A DNA stretch of 50,621 nucleotides from Betaproteobacteria bacterium (GTDB lineage: Bacteria; Pseudomonadota; Gammaproteobacteria; Burkholderiales; Burkholderiaceae_E). The stretch spans positions 1-50,621 of the forward strand of contig VGHA01000012.1 of the NCBI GenBank assembly GCA_016868375.1, read 5' to 3'. The notes below the pieces were generated by a model. The model did not search any database. It was given only the letters and a program-made list of their open reading frames with translations, and was not told the origin of the DNA. The translations under genes were made by a program, and so were the position numbers. Shown one piece after another: positions 28,220-36,699 of this stretch (its first letter is position 1; every line of letters starts with the position of its first letter).

Positions 28220-29406
28220 TGCAGCCCACTAGCGAGCGACCCCGCCCGCGACTTGCGCGTCGCGTCGATGACATTGCGCCGTTCCGGGTGATGGAGCTCG
28301 TCAAACGCGCCAATGCGCTGGCCGCTGCCGGTCATCCTGTCATCCAGATGAATATCGGCGAGCCCGATTTCACCGCGCCGCCGCCCGTCGTTGCAGCACT
28401 CAAGCAGGCGGCCGATCGGGGTCTGTCGCAATACACGCCGGCCCTCGGCATTGCGGAACTTCGCAAGGCGATCGCCCTCGACTACGGCAGGCGCTACGGG
28501 CTCGATATCGCCCCCTCCAGGGTGATTGTGACCGCTGGCGCATCGGCTGCGCTGCTGCTTGCCTGCTGCGCGTTGGTCGATGTGGGTGACCGGGTGCTGA
28601 TGACCGATCCGAGCTACCCGTGCAACCGGCATTTTGTCGCGGCGTTCAACGGCATCCCGAACCCTGTGCCCACCGGGCCCGAGAACCGTTTTCAGATGAC
28701 ACGGGCACTGCTCGATGCTAATTGGACATCCGCCACCGCGGGCGCACTGCTCGCCACGCCAGCCAATCCCACCGGCACCTCCATCCCGTTTGAGGAACTG
28801 CGCGGAATCGTTGAAGCCATACGGGCGCGTGGCGGGTTCAGCCTGATCGATGAAATCTATCTCGGCCTCAGCTACAACAGCACCTCCCGCACCGCGCTTG
28901 AACTCGGCGACGATCTCGTCATCTGCAACAGCTTTTCGAAAACATTCAGCATGACGGGCTGGCGGCTGGGCTGGCTGGTGGTGCCCGAATCGCTGGCGCC
29001 CGCCTTCGAAAAGCTCGCACAAAACCTGTTCATTTGCGCCTCCGCACTGGCTCAGCATGCGGCGCTCGCGTGCTTCGAACCTGAATCGCTCGCGATCTTC
29101 GACCAGCAGCGTGACTCGTTTCGCGAACGCCGTGACTTCATCGTCCCGGCGCTCAGGGCGGTGGGCCTGGACGTCCCCGTGACGCCAGATGGTGCGTTCT
29201 ATGTCTGGATCGACTGCGTGCGTGTGGCCTCCAACAGCATCGAGTTTGCAGAGCGACTGCTCGACGAAGCCTGGGTATCGCTGGTTCCAGGACATGACTT
29301 CGGCCAGCACGAGGCCGACCGATACCTGAGACTGTCTTACGCCACGTCCCGTCCGCAACTTGAGGAAGCGGTCAAGCGGATTGCCGATCTCATCAGACGC
29401 GGCTGA
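28219..29406 (+). CDS. PLP-dependent aminotransferase, class I/II
   Basis: The 395-residue fold-type I aminotransferase shows VIQMNIGEPDFTAPPPVV near the N-terminus, VTAGASAALLLACCALVDVGDRVLMTDPSYPC, ATPANPTGTSIP, SLIDEIYLGLSY and the PLP-lysine motif ICNSFSKTFSMTGWRLGWLV. It belongs with broad aspartate/alanine-type transaminases; I cannot give the substrate. It starts on the last base of the preceding stop codon and probably works in the same pathway as that aminotransferase, for instance glyoxylate or serine metabolism. Its end faces the lytic transglycosylase 18 bp away. Confidence 0.88.
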   Translation: MQPTSERPRPRLARRVDDIAPFRVMELVKRANALAAAGHPVIQMNIGEPDFTAPPPVVAALKQAADRGLSQYTPALGIAELRKAIALDYGRRYGLDIAPSRVIVTAGASAALLLACCALVDVGDRVLMTDPSYPCNRHFVAAFNGIPNPVPTGPENRFQMTRALLDANWTSATAGALLATPANPTGTSIPFEELRGIVEAIRARGGFSLIDEIYLGLSYNSTSRTALELGDDLVICNSFSKTFSMTGWRLGWLVVPESLAPAFEKLAQNLFICASALAQHAALACFEPESLAIFDQQRDSFRERRDFIVPALRAVGLDVPVTPDGAFYVWIDCVRVASNSIEFAERLLDEAWVSLVPGHDFGQHEADRYLRLSYATSRPQLEEAVKRIADLIRRG

Positions 29407-29424
29407 GCTTTCTTTTCTGCCAGG

Positions 29425-30222
29425 CTACGACCCGGCCCCGCCCGCGCGCGGGAACTCATCCGGACTGCCGCGCAGCACCAGTGCGTCGCGGCCTTCAGCA
29501 ACCGCTTTCAACAGGTCGCGCGTGCGAAGCACCCGCGCACCGTAGCCGCTGTCATGCGGCCTGCGGGCAGCGCCCACATACGCTTTCAGCGCGGCTTCGA
29601 TGCTGCCTTCACGCACCAGGTGCCCGCGCAGCAGGTCTGCGCCCACCCGGATGTTGGCGTGGAGATCAAACGCTGCATCTTTGCCGCCGAAGGGCTCGAA
29701 GCGTTCCACATGAAGATGGGTTCTGATCTGCATCAAACCCTGCGCGCCGCTGCGGTTCTGCGCCAAGGGATCAAACGAGGACTCCGCAGAGATCACGGCC
29801 AGCAGCAGCAGTGGATCGAGCTTCACGTCCTCGGCGATTCGATAGGCGATGGCGACCACGGAACTCGCGTGGTCCGCATCAACACGATGGCGTTCAACAA
29901 TGTTGGCAACCAGCCGGCGCTGCGCCACGATGCGTTCGTCTGGCAGGCGCGGCTCGGTGACTGTGACTGGTTCTGGCGTGGCCGGTTCAGAATTGGTCGA
30001 CGGGCTCTCCCTGACCGCTGGCTTACGTAACCATCGGCCCTGTCCCGCAAGCTTGGGTGGCTCGGCGGCGCCTGAGGCGATCGCCGCCGAGGCGGCGGAC
30101 GGTCGGGCCGGATTGATCAGCCACAGCGCCCCGACAACGCTCATTGTCAAGCACGCAGCGACGACTAGCGCTGTCGCGACATCTTTCCACCCAACGCGTT
30201 GGGATCTTGCTCCGACATTCAT
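29425..30222 (-). CDS. Membrane-anchored lytic transglycosylase (SLT domain)
   Basis: The 265-residue protein has a cytoplasmic start, one membrane segment at about residues 13-35 (VATALVVAACLTMSVVGALWLI) and a Pro/Glu-rich stretch to about residue 100. The soluble SLT lysozyme-like domain covers about 120-235: LLLLAVISAESSFDPLAQNRSGAQGLMQI has the catalytic Glu in AESSF and the GLMQ motif, then ANIRVGADLLRGHL. It would cleave peptidoglycan between MurNAc and GlcNAc in the periplasm. ATG 30222 is preceded by GGAGAAAGCCG; the open frame upstream is not used for that reason. Confidence 0.88.
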   Translation of the reverse strand: MNVGARSQRVGWKDVATALVVAACLTMSVVGALWLINPARPSAASAAIASGAAEPPKLAGQGRWLRKPAVRESPSTNSEPATPEPVTVTEPRLPDERIVAQRRLVANIVERHRVDADHASSVVAIAYRIAEDVKLDPLLLLAVISAESSFDPLAQNRSGAQGLMQIRTHLHVERFEPFGGKDAAFDLHANIRVGADLLRGHLVREGSIEAALKAYVGAARRPHDSGYGARVLRTRDLLKAVAEGRDALVLRGSPDEFPRAGGAGS

Positions 30223-30551
30223 CGGCTTTCTCCAGCAAGAAGCCTCCGTGCCCCTCGACCGGGTTCCGCAAAGCGTCGTTTCGGCGGATGCGCGGTCGGT
30301 GATGCGAACGGTGGGAATGACAGGCGGCTGACCCGCGAAGGTTCCGCAGGCCGCACCAGAACCCGGCACGACACAGGTGTCAGGCCAGGCGAAAGGAGGC
30401 TTTTGGTTTTAGGATTTGGCCGGATTCTAAGCCGATGCATGCGCTCGAACAAATTGACCCGCCAGACGGACCGACTCCCTTCGAATCCCCTGCGACAGAG
30501 TAGGAATAAGCCCTTGCTCCACGTATCCTCAGTCCCACCGAAAGCTGACGC
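30223..30551. other. 329-bp intergenic region between divergent genes, with one structured element
   Basis: No gene is seen between the lytic transglycosylase start and ubiD. At 30256-30298 two nested complementary pairs occur: CGACCG (30256-30261) with CGGTCG (30293-30298), and TCCGC (30265-30269) with GCGGA (30284-30288), around a 14-base loop. On the - strand this would sit in the leader of the transglycosylase mRNA. It does not match a riboswitch I know. The stretch nearest ubiD has no clear sigma-70 promoter and only a weak ribosome site. Confidence 0.5.
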
Positions 30552-32108
30552 ATGAAATATTCCGACCTGCGGGACTTCATCTCCCAACTTGAACGCTCAG
30601 GCGAACTCCGCCGAATCGCCGCCCCCGTCTCGCCACAGCTGGAAATGACTGCGATTGCCGATCGGGTCCTGCGCGCGCAGGGACCGGCTTTGCTGTTTGA
30701 ACGGCCACAGCAGGGCTCGCGACGCTGGTCAGTCCCCGTGCTGGCGAACCTGTTCGGCACCCCACACCGGGTGGCGCTCGGTATGGGTGAATCATCCACC
30801 GAGGCGCTCCGTGAGGTTGGCAAGCTGCTCGCCGCGCTCAAAGAGCCCGAACCACCGAAAGGCCTGCGCGATGCCTGGGAGAAGCTGCCGCTCTTGAAGC
30901 ACGCGCTCACCATGAGCCCGCGCGAGGTGTCGTCCGCCCCGTGTCAGCAGCAGGTGTTTGAGGGGCATGACGTTGATCTCGACCAGCTGCCTGTGCAGAC
31001 CTGCTGGCCAGGCGACGCGGCCCCCTTGATCACCTGGGGGCTGGTGGTCACCCGCGGGCCGGGAAAGCCGCGGCAGAACCTGGGCATCTACCGACAGCAG
31101 GTGCTGTCACGCAACCAGACCATCATGCGCTGGCTTGCGCATCGGGGCGGCGCGCTTGATTTTCGTGACCACGCCACTACCCACCCGGGTCAGCCGTTTC
31201 CGCTGGCGGTGGCTCTGGGCGCCGATCCCGCCACCATTCTGGGCGCAGTCACGCCCGTCCCGGACACCTTGTCTGAGTACCAGTTCGCGGGCCTGCTGCG
31301 TGGCGGTCGAACCGAAATCGTGCGCTGTATCGGCAGCGATCTGCGCGTTCCGGCAACCGCTGAAATCGTGCTTGAAGGCACGCTGCGCCCCGATCCCGAC
31401 GGCAGCCTCACGCGCGGACATGCGGCGCGGCTGGGATGGCGCGGCGAGCCGCCCGCATCCGCGTTAAACGGCTGGGAGATGGCGCTCGAAGGCCCCTTTG
31501 GCGACCACACCGGCTACTACAACGAGCAGGACTGGTTTCCGGTGTTCACCATCGACCGGATCACGCAGCGCAGAGACCCCATCTACCACAGCACCTACAC
31601 GGGCAAACCGCCCGATGAGCCGGCGATCCTTGGGGTGGCGCTCAACGAGGTGTTCGTGCCCATTTTGTGTCGCCAGTTCACCGAGATCGTCGACTTCTAT
31701 TTGCCACCCGAGGGCTGCTCCTACCGCCTCGCCGTGGTGTCGATGCGCAAACAGTATCCCGGGCATGCCAAGCGCGTGATGTTCGGCATCTGGAGCTTTC
31801 TGCGCCAGTTCATGTACACCAAAATGATCATCGTGGTCGATGACGACGTGAACGTGCGCGACTGGAAAGAAGTGATCTGGGCGCTCACCACACGTGTCGA
31901 TCCCACCCGGGACACCACGCTGGTCGACAGCACGCCAATCGACTATCTTGACTTCGCCTCGCCCGTGTCGGGGCTCGGTTCAAAGATGGGTATCGATGCG
32001 ACCAACAAGTGGCCCGGAGAAACCAATCGCGAGTGGGGCCGGCCGATTTCCATGCAGGCCGATGTCCGTGCCCGGGTGGATGCGATGTGGCGCGACCTGG
32101 GGCTCTGA
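30552..32108 (+). CDS. ubiD: UbiD-family decarboxylase (3-octaprenyl-4-hydroxybenzoate carboxy-lyase)
   Basis: The 518-residue protein is the prenylated-FMN-dependent decarboxylase of ubiquinone synthesis, acting on polyprenyl-4-hydroxybenzoate. Motifs seen: [22 protein letters not shown] at the start, [114 protein letters not shown] and [19 protein letters not shown]. Length is usual for UbiD. The UbiX partner that makes the cofactor is not in the window. It converges on dacB, 22 bp away. Confidence 0.93.
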   Translation: MKYSDLRDFISQLERSGELRRIAAPVSPQLEMTAIADRVLRAQGPALLFERPQQGSRRWSVPVLANLFGTPHRVALGMGESSTEALREVGKLLAALKEPEPPKGLRDAWEKLPLLKHALTMSPREVSSAPCQQQVFEGHDVDLDQLPVQTCWPGDAAPLITWGLVVTRGPGKPRQNLGIYRQQVLSRNQTIMRWLAHRGGALDFRDHATTHPGQPFPLAVALGADPATILGAVTPVPDTLSEYQFAGLLRGGRTEIVRCIGSDLRVPATAEIVLEGTLRPDPDGSLTRGHAARLGWRGEPPASALNGWEMALEGPFGDHTGYYNEQDWFPVFTIDRITQRRDPIYHSTYTGKPPDEPAILGVALNEVFVPILCRQFTEIVDFYLPPEGCSYRLAVVSMRKQYPGHAKRVMFGIWSFLRQFMYTKMIIVVDDDVNVRDWKEVIWALTTRVDPTRDTTLVDSTPIDYLDFASPVSGLGSKMGIDATNKWPGETNREWGRPISMQADVRARVDAMWRDLGL

Positions 32109-32130
32109 GCGGCAAACCGACGGTCTGCGA

Positions 32131-33594
32131 TCAGCCGTTGTCGTAAACCCAGCGCAGGAACGTATCCTGGGCAGGCTGAGCCCCCAGGATCTTTTCAGCG
32201 TTGATGATCATGACCACCGCATAGCGGCGCCCCGATGCTGCATCCACGTAGCCGGCGATTGATTTCACATCGCGCAGGCTGCCGGTCTTGATCCAGGCGC
32301 GCCCTGCGACCGGGTGGCGCTGCAAACGCCCACGCATCGTCCCGTCGATGCCAACCTGCGGCAGCGTGACCCGAAATAAATCGCCATGCGCGCCCGCCGC
32401 GGCATGAACCAGCAGCTGTCCCAGGTGCGCAGCGCTGATCCGTTCTTCGCGCGAGAGCCCGGAACCATTGTCGATCACCAGTTCAGGAAACCGCAGGCCC
32501 CGGTTGTCGAGCCATTGCCGCACCATCTCTCGCATTCGCTGAGGGGAGCCCGGCTCAGCGGGGGTGGCAGCGGCCGCCAACAGCACCTGACGCGTCATGA
32601 CGTTATTGCTGAACTTGTTGATGTCATGGGTAACGTCGGAGAGCGTACGTGGCGAGACCCACTGCTGCCAACTTGGGAGCCGCGATGACGCGCCGGCCTC
32701 GATGCGGGTTTTGCCGCGCAGCGATCCTCCTGCCGCCTGCCAGGCCGCCTTGAAGAACCCGTGGATAAATTCGCGATGAGGCAGAACCGCTGCGTAAATG
32801 CCCTGCTCGCCACAGGACGGAAAGTATTTTCCGCCCACGCGAATCGTTGCAATCGCTCCGCCCGCAGCGGTTGCTGTGACACCGCCATCTCGCACCCAGA
32901 GCGCGAGCGAACCGGGCTGGCACGCCCCGGTGTGTACGGCAAGCTCATTGACCAATCGCACATCGGCCAGCGGCGGATCCAGCGCAACCACTGCCTTGTC
33001 GCCTGCCGGCCTGACAACGATCCGCACTGACTTGAAGTTCATGAGCGCTGCATGCGGCGCTACGTTGTAAGGCTGTGAGGCATCGCCATCGAGCGGCGCG
33101 CCAGGCTCAGCCCGCAAATCGAACAGCGCATCGTCGATCACCAGATCGCCGCGGATGTCGCGCAAGCCCGCAGCCCGCATCCGGCGAATGAACTCGGTCA
33201 GATCCTCGACGACCAGCTTTGGATCGCCACCACCGCGCAGGATGAGGTTGCCTTCGAGCACGCCCTGTGTAAGCGGCCCATCCAGATGTGCAGACGTCAC
33301 CCACCGATGATCCGGGCCAAGCGTGGTCAGGGCCACGTAGGTGCTGAGAAGCTTTATGGTCGAAGCAGGATTCAGCGCCCGCGCAGCGTTCCACTCAATG
33401 AGTGACGCGCCCCCTGCCACCGGCAGTGCGATCAGGCCCACCTGAGCGGGCATGACACCCGTTGCGGCAATCCAGCTGCCAACCGGGGCTGGCGGTTCGA
33501 GCTGAGCTTGGGCGGGCCAGACCCCCGCAAAAACGCCCACCGCGAAAAGCCCGGCGGCCAGCAGGCGCGCGGCAACCCCGTTCTTCCAAGTCAT
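32131..33594 (-). CDS. dacB: D-alanyl-D-alanine carboxypeptidase/endopeptidase, PBP4 type
   Basis: The 487-residue penicillin-binding protein has an N-terminal signal segment (LLAAGLFAVGVFAGVWPAQAQ, cleavage after about residue 30) and acts on peptidoglycan peptides in the periplasm. The class C active-site set is present: SxxK in NPASTIKLLSTY, SxN in INKFSNNVMTRQ, and KTG in RAWIKTGSLRDVKSIAGYV. The inserted domain between the first two motifs is typical of PBP4. It is divergent from the zapB-like gene across 121 bp that hold a palindrome and a strong promoter for the other direction. Confidence 0.93.
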   Translation of the reverse strand: MTWKNGVAARLLAAGLFAVGVFAGVWPAQAQLEPPAPVGSWIAATGVMPAQVGLIALPVAGGASLIEWNAARALNPASTIKLLSTYVALTTLGPDHRWVTSAHLDGPLTQGVLEGNLILRGGGDPKLVVEDLTEFIRRMRAAGLRDIRGDLVIDDALFDLRAEPGAPLDGDASQPYNVAPHAALMNFKSVRIVVRPAGDKAVVALDPPLADVRLVNELAVHTGACQPGSLALWVRDGGVTATAAGGAIATIRVGGKYFPSCGEQGIYAAVLPHREFIHGFFKAAWQAAGGSLRGKTRIEAGASSRLPSWQQWVSPRTLSDVTHDINKFSNNVMTRQVLLAAAATPAEPGSPQRMREMVRQWLDNRGLRFPELVIDNGSGLSREERISAAHLGQLLVHAAAGAHGDLFRVTLPQVGIDGTMRGRLQRHPVAGRAWIKTGSLRDVKSIAGYVDAASGRRYAVVMIINAEKILGAQPAQDTFLRWVYDNG

Positions 33595-33672
33595 CTGATT
33601 AGTCTCGATTGATCTGCATTCAATGCCAGCCGGCCGCGATGGTACCCGAAGGCTTTCCTGGGCTCTCGGATC

Positions 33673-33709
33673 GGGTCAACTTGACCCCCTCTTCCTCACT
33701 GCCTAACAT
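33673..33709 (+). promoter_or_regulatory. Sigma-70 promoter overlapped by a 15-bp palindrome, upstream of the zapB-like gene
   Basis: TTGACC (33681-33686), a 17-base spacer and TAACAT (33704-33709) form a good sigma-70 promoter. GGGTCAA-C-TTGACCC (33673-33687) is a perfect palindrome covering the whole -35. The predicted start of transcription, about seven bases after the -10, falls at 33716, which is the A of the zapB-like ATG. The sites are seen; binding of a regulator and the exact start are inferred. Confidence 0.6.
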
Positions 33710-33715
33710 CCGGGC

Positions 33716-33925
33716 ATGGAACAAGACGTGCAACTTCTCAGCGAGCAAATCGATCGATTGCTTGCCAATATGCGCCGGCTGGTCGACGAAAACGCTCGTC
33801 TGAAAGCGGCGCTTTCCAACAGTCAGGCGAGCAATGCCGATCTGCGCGAACGCATGGCGGATGCCCGCTCGCGGGTTGAGTTTGCGCTGTCCCGACTTCC
33901 CGCTGACATTCCCGACGCCTCCTGA
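33716..33925 (+). CDS. Small coiled-coil protein, ZapB-like
   Basis: The 69-residue protein is predicted to be almost wholly coiled coil (VQLLSEQIDRLLANMRRLVDENARLKAALSNS with leucine/isoleucine heptads, then ADLRERMADARSRVEFALSRLP). Such small proteins are found directly before zapA in beta- and gammaproteobacteria and are taken to help organise the division ring like ZapB. No ribosome binding site precedes the ATG, and the promoter is so close that the mRNA may be leaderless. zapA follows after 59 bp. Confidence 0.75.
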   Translation: MEQDVQLLSEQIDRLLANMRRLVDENARLKAALSNSQASNADLRERMADARSRVEFALSRLPADIPDAS

Positions 33926-33984
33926 AACCGCCCGGTCGGACACCAAGCCGCGCCGGCTGAACCCTTTATTTCACCGAGCCCCAG

Positions 33985-34287
33985 ATGGAACAGATCGACG
34001 TCAGGATCCTGGATCGAGAATACCGGCTGTCGGTCACCCCGGAAGACAAAGACCGGCTGATTCGCGCCGCGCAGATGGTCGATACGAAAATGCGTGCCAT
34101 TCGTGACTCGGGCCGCGTATCGAGCCCAGACCGGATCGCGGTGCTGGCTGCGTTGCAGTTTGCCCATCAGATCCTGGGTAACGGCAATGACGCGCAGGCC
34201 GAGCAGGCTGCTGAAGTCGGCCGCCGCTTGCGTAAAATCAATGACACACTCGAGACCGAGCTGCGCAAGCAGGAAAACCTGTTCTGA
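33985..34287 (+). CDS. zapA: Cell division protein ZapA
   Basis: The 100-residue protein binds and bundles FtsZ at mid-cell. It has the ZapA N-terminal domain VDVRILDREYRL-type start (QIDVRILDREYRLSVTPEDKDRLIRAAQMVDTKMRAIR), the RIAVLAALQFAHQIL helix and a C-terminal coiled coil (RRLRKINDTLETELRKQ). Context supports it: ZapB-like gene upstream and 6S RNA just downstream, as in many proteobacteria. Confidence 0.93.
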   Translation: MEQIDVRILDREYRLSVTPEDKDRLIRAAQMVDTKMRAIRDSGRVSSPDRIAVLAALQFAHQILGNGNDAQAEQAAEVGRRLRKINDTLETELRKQENLF

Positions 34288-34313
34288 CAGCCGGGTGCGA
34301 AGGCCGGGCGCGA

Positions 34314-34319
34314 TACAAT
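34314..34319 (+). promoter_or_regulatory. -10 element of the 6S RNA gene
   Basis: TACAAT lies about six to eight bases before the predicted 5' end of 6S RNA. No convincing -35 is seen at 16-18 bp. Transcription could also read through from zapA. Confidence 0.55.
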
Positions 34320-34324
34320 TCAGC

Positions 34325-34502
34325 TGCCCTGCGGTGTTCGATTAGGCCAAACATTCCTTGAACCAATAATGTGACTCAGGCCACGGCGATTCGCGTACCG
34401 CTGTTGTGATCGTCCCTCGTCGGATGAACCTGATGCGGTGCCTGCTGTGGCCGACCTGAACTTCACGGTTCAGGATGCTGGTCTGCCGGCACAGGCGGGG
34501 CA
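34325..34502 (+). ncRNA. ssrS: 6S RNA
   Basis: The region downstream of zapA matches betaproteobacterial 6S RNA in position, size (about 178 nt) and landmarks: it begins near TGCCCTGCGGTGTTCG, has CCTTGAACC about 30 bases in, and ends GGCACAGGCGGGGCA. The ends pair: TGCCCTGC at 34325-34332 with GCGGGGCA at 34495-34502, eight pairs with one G-U. 6S RNA mimics an open promoter and sequesters the sigma-70 RNA polymerase holoenzyme in stationary phase. Exact ends are estimates from the closing stem. Confidence 0.88.
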
Positions 34503-34538
34503 CCTTTCGCAGCCAGTCGTTATCCCAGAGGGCTATCC

Positions 34539-35270
34539 ATGAACGAGGTTGCACCGACCGGCGTGCTGCACATCGGAATCAACCTTGGCAATCCGGTGAT
34601 CGCGCAGCGCTCGCCTGAGGGCGACGAGCCGCTGGGCATTGGCGCGGCGTTGGGGCGAGCCTTTGCAAACCAGCTTGGGCTCCCGTACCGGTTTCGCACC
34701 TGGGATACCGCTGGGAAAATGGCTGACGCCGCGCAGCGCCACGAATGGGACGTCGCTTTTCTTGCGGTCGATCCAGCCCGTGCCGCCGACATCGACTTCA
34801 CCGCGCCCTATGTTCATATCGAAGGTACCTGCATGGTGAGGCAGGATTCACCCGCGATCTCACTCGCTGATCTCGATCAGCCCGGCAATCGGATCGCGGT
34901 CGCCCTCAAATCCGCTTACGACCTTTTCCTGAGTCGCGACGTGCGGCACGCAACGCTCATTCGCGAACCTGATTCCGATGCGGCTTTCGACGCCTTCCTG
35001 TCGCGCCGGTTGGAGGCTGTTGCGGGTATTCGCCAGCCACTGGAAGCCGCCGCGCAGGCCCAGCCCGGGCTACGCGTTCTGGCGCAAAGTTTCATGACGA
35101 TTCGGCAGGCGGCAGGCGTTCCAAAAGGCCGAACCAAGGCGCGTCAGCTGCTCGCCCAATTCATCGAGGACAGCAAGCGTAATGGACTGGTGGCCCGCGC
35201 CCTCGCCGATAGCGGCGTCGGGCCGGTAACGATCGCACCGCCCGCCTCTGACCCTGCGCTGAACCATTAA
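34539..35270 (+). CDS. Solute-binding-protein fold (family 3) without a signal peptide
   Basis: The 243-residue protein has the order of an amino-acid ABC transporter binding protein: VLHIGINLGNPVI at the first strand, LGIGAALGRAFANQLGLPYRF, ADAAQRHEWDVAFLAVDPARAADIDFTAPYVHIEGTCMV and LADLDQPGNRIAVALKSAYDLFLSR. Family members normally carry an export signal, but this one begins MNEVAPTGVLHIG, with AGAGGG at 34527-34532 supporting the start, so it is probably cytoplasmic. No permease or ATPase gene is nearby. It may sense or sequester a small molecule; the ligand is unknown. It starts 36 bp after 6S RNA and may be co-transcribed. Confidence 0.75.
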   Translation: MNEVAPTGVLHIGINLGNPVIAQRSPEGDEPLGIGAALGRAFANQLGLPYRFRTWDTAGKMADAAQRHEWDVAFLAVDPARAADIDFTAPYVHIEGTCMVRQDSPAISLADLDQPGNRIAVALKSAYDLFLSRDVRHATLIREPDSDAAFDAFLSRRLEAVAGIRQPLEAAAQAQPGLRVLAQSFMTIRQAAGVPKGRTKARQLLAQFIEDSKRNGLVARALADSGVGPVTIAPPASDPALNH

Positions 35271-35299
35271 GGCGATCACGCCAGCCGGATCCCCTACCC

Positions 35300-35776
35300 G
35301 TGGCCGCACCCCGCAATTTCTGGCTGATGAAGTCCGAGCCGGACGAATGCTCGATCGACGACGCGCTGGGCGCACCGAACAGCACCGTGCCCTGGGTGGG
35401 CGTGCGCAACTACCAGGCGCGCAACTTTATGCGCGACACCATGCAGATCGGAGACGGGGTGTTGTTCTATCACTCGGGCTGCGCCGAGCCTGGCATTGCC
35501 GGGCTCGCGGAGGTGGCGTCAAAACCCTACCCGGACCCCACCCAGTTCGACGCGGCCTCGCCCTATTTCGACCCCGCCAGCCGCACCCATCAGCCTCGAT
35601 GGATTCTGGTTGACGTCAAGGCCGTTCGTCGCACGCGCCTGGTATCGCTGGCTGCCATGCGCGCCCGCGATGAACTGTCTGACATGCAGGTGTTACGCCG
35701 GGGTAACCGGCTGTCGATTACGCCGGTGTCGCCGGATCAGTGGCAGGCGGTGCTGAGACTGCTGGCTTCGGGCTGA
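35300..35776 (+). CDS. EVE domain-containing protein
   Basis: The 158-residue protein is a single EVE domain: [64 protein letters not shown] and [14 protein letters not shown] is a PUA-like fold related to YTH domains and is thought to bind modified bases in nucleic acids. GTG 35300 gives the usual length before FWLMKSEPD. Its last 59 bases are antisense to the end of ispH. It is a common single-copy proteobacterial gene; its exact role is not known. Confidence 0.9.
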   Translation: MAAPRNFWLMKSEPDECSIDDALGAPNSTVPWVGVRNYQARNFMRDTMQIGDGVLFYHSGCAEPGIAGLAEVASKPYPDPTQFDAASPYFDPASRTHQPRWILVDVKAVRRTRLVSLAAMRARDELSDMQVLRRGNRLSITPVSPDQWQAVLRLLASG

Positions 35777-36689
35777 GTCCGCGAGGTAGGGGGAAGGTTA
35801 CTTTCTCCTCGACACCGGGCAGCGTGCTCACGCGCGCCGCGCCCAACTCGCTCAGCCTTGCCACCACCTCGGACACCAGCACCTCGGGCGCTGACGCTCC
35901 GGCGGTCACGCCGATCCGGTGCCGCCCCACCAGCCAGGACGCATCCAGTTGCGCCGCAGAACCGATCAGCCTTGCCTCACACCCCATTTTCTCGGCAACC
36001 TCGCGCAGCCGGTTACTGTTGGAGCTGCTTTTTGACCCGATGACCAGCACCAGGTCGCACTGTGGCGCCATGAACTTGACCGCATCCTGGCGGTTCTGCG
36101 TCGCATAGCAGATATCCTGCTTCTTCGGCTCTGCAATAAGCGGAAACTTCTGACGAAGCGCATCGATCACGGCCTGGCAGTCATCAACCGACAGCGTGGT
36201 TTGCGTCACATAAGCGAGCCGGGTGGGATCAGCCACCTGCAGCCGCGCAACATCATCAACGGTTTCAACCAGATGGATGCCATCGTCGATCTGACCCATC
36301 GTGCCTTCCACTTCAGGATGGCCGGCATGGCCAATCATGACCAGCTCGCGCCCTTCCTGGCGCATTTTCGACACTTCGACATGAACCTTGGTGACCAGAG
36401 GACAGGTGGCGTCAAACACCCGAAGTCCCCGGGCCTCAGCCTTGGTGCGAACAGCACGCGATACGCCGTGCGCTGAAAAAATCAGGACCGCCCCATCGGG
36501 GACATCGTCGACCGAGTCGACGAAAACCGCACCCTTCGTTCTCAACTCGCCCACCACATGATCGTTATGGACAATCTCATGCCGCACGTACACAGGGCCA
36601 CCAAAGTTTTCGAGCGCGCGTTCGACGATTTCGATTGCACGGTCAACGCCAGCGCAGAATCCGCGCGGTTGGGCGAGCACGACATCCAT
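35718..36689 (-). CDS. ispH: 4-hydroxy-3-methylbut-2-enyl diphosphate reductase
   Basis: The 323-residue iron-sulfur enzyme makes IPP and DMAPP in the last step of the MEP isoprenoid pathway. The three cluster cysteines are Cys12 ([15 protein letters not shown]), Cys96 ([12 protein letters not shown]) and Cys194 ([10 protein letters not shown]), at nearly the E. coli positions. [22 protein letters not shown] and [13 protein letters not shown] are also conserved. The tail after FPLPRGL is about 20 residues longer than usual and is the part that overlaps the EVE gene. Start ATG 36689 lies 10 bp after the fkpB stop, the fkpB-ispH pair known from E. coli. Confidence 0.96.
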   Translation of the reverse strand: MDVVLAQPRGFCAGVDRAIEIVERALENFGGPVYVRHEIVHNDHVVGELRTKGAVFVDSVDDVPDGAVLIFSAHGVSRAVRTKAEARGLRVFDATCPLVTKVHVEVSKMRQEGRELVMIGHAGHPEVEGTMGQIDDGIHLVETVDDVARLQVADPTRLAYVTQTTLSVDDCQAVIDALRQKFPLIAEPKKQDICYATQNRQDAVKFMAPQCDLVLVIGSKSSSNSNRLREVAEKMGCEARLIGSAAQLDASWLVGRHRIGVTAGASAPEVLVSEVVARLSELGAARVSTLPGVEEKVTFPLPRGLSPKPAVSAPPATDPATPA

Positions 36690-36699
36690 CTTCGACTCC

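Noticed and set aside
28213-29358. 381-residue open frame on the - strand opposite the class I/II aminotransferase
   Set aside because: Antisense shadow of a conserved gene; His/Arg/Gly-rich composition typical of reverse frames.
30480-30487. TTCGAATC, like a tRNA T-loop
   Set aside because: The flanking five bases do not pair as a T-stem and no anticodon or acceptor arms can be found around it.
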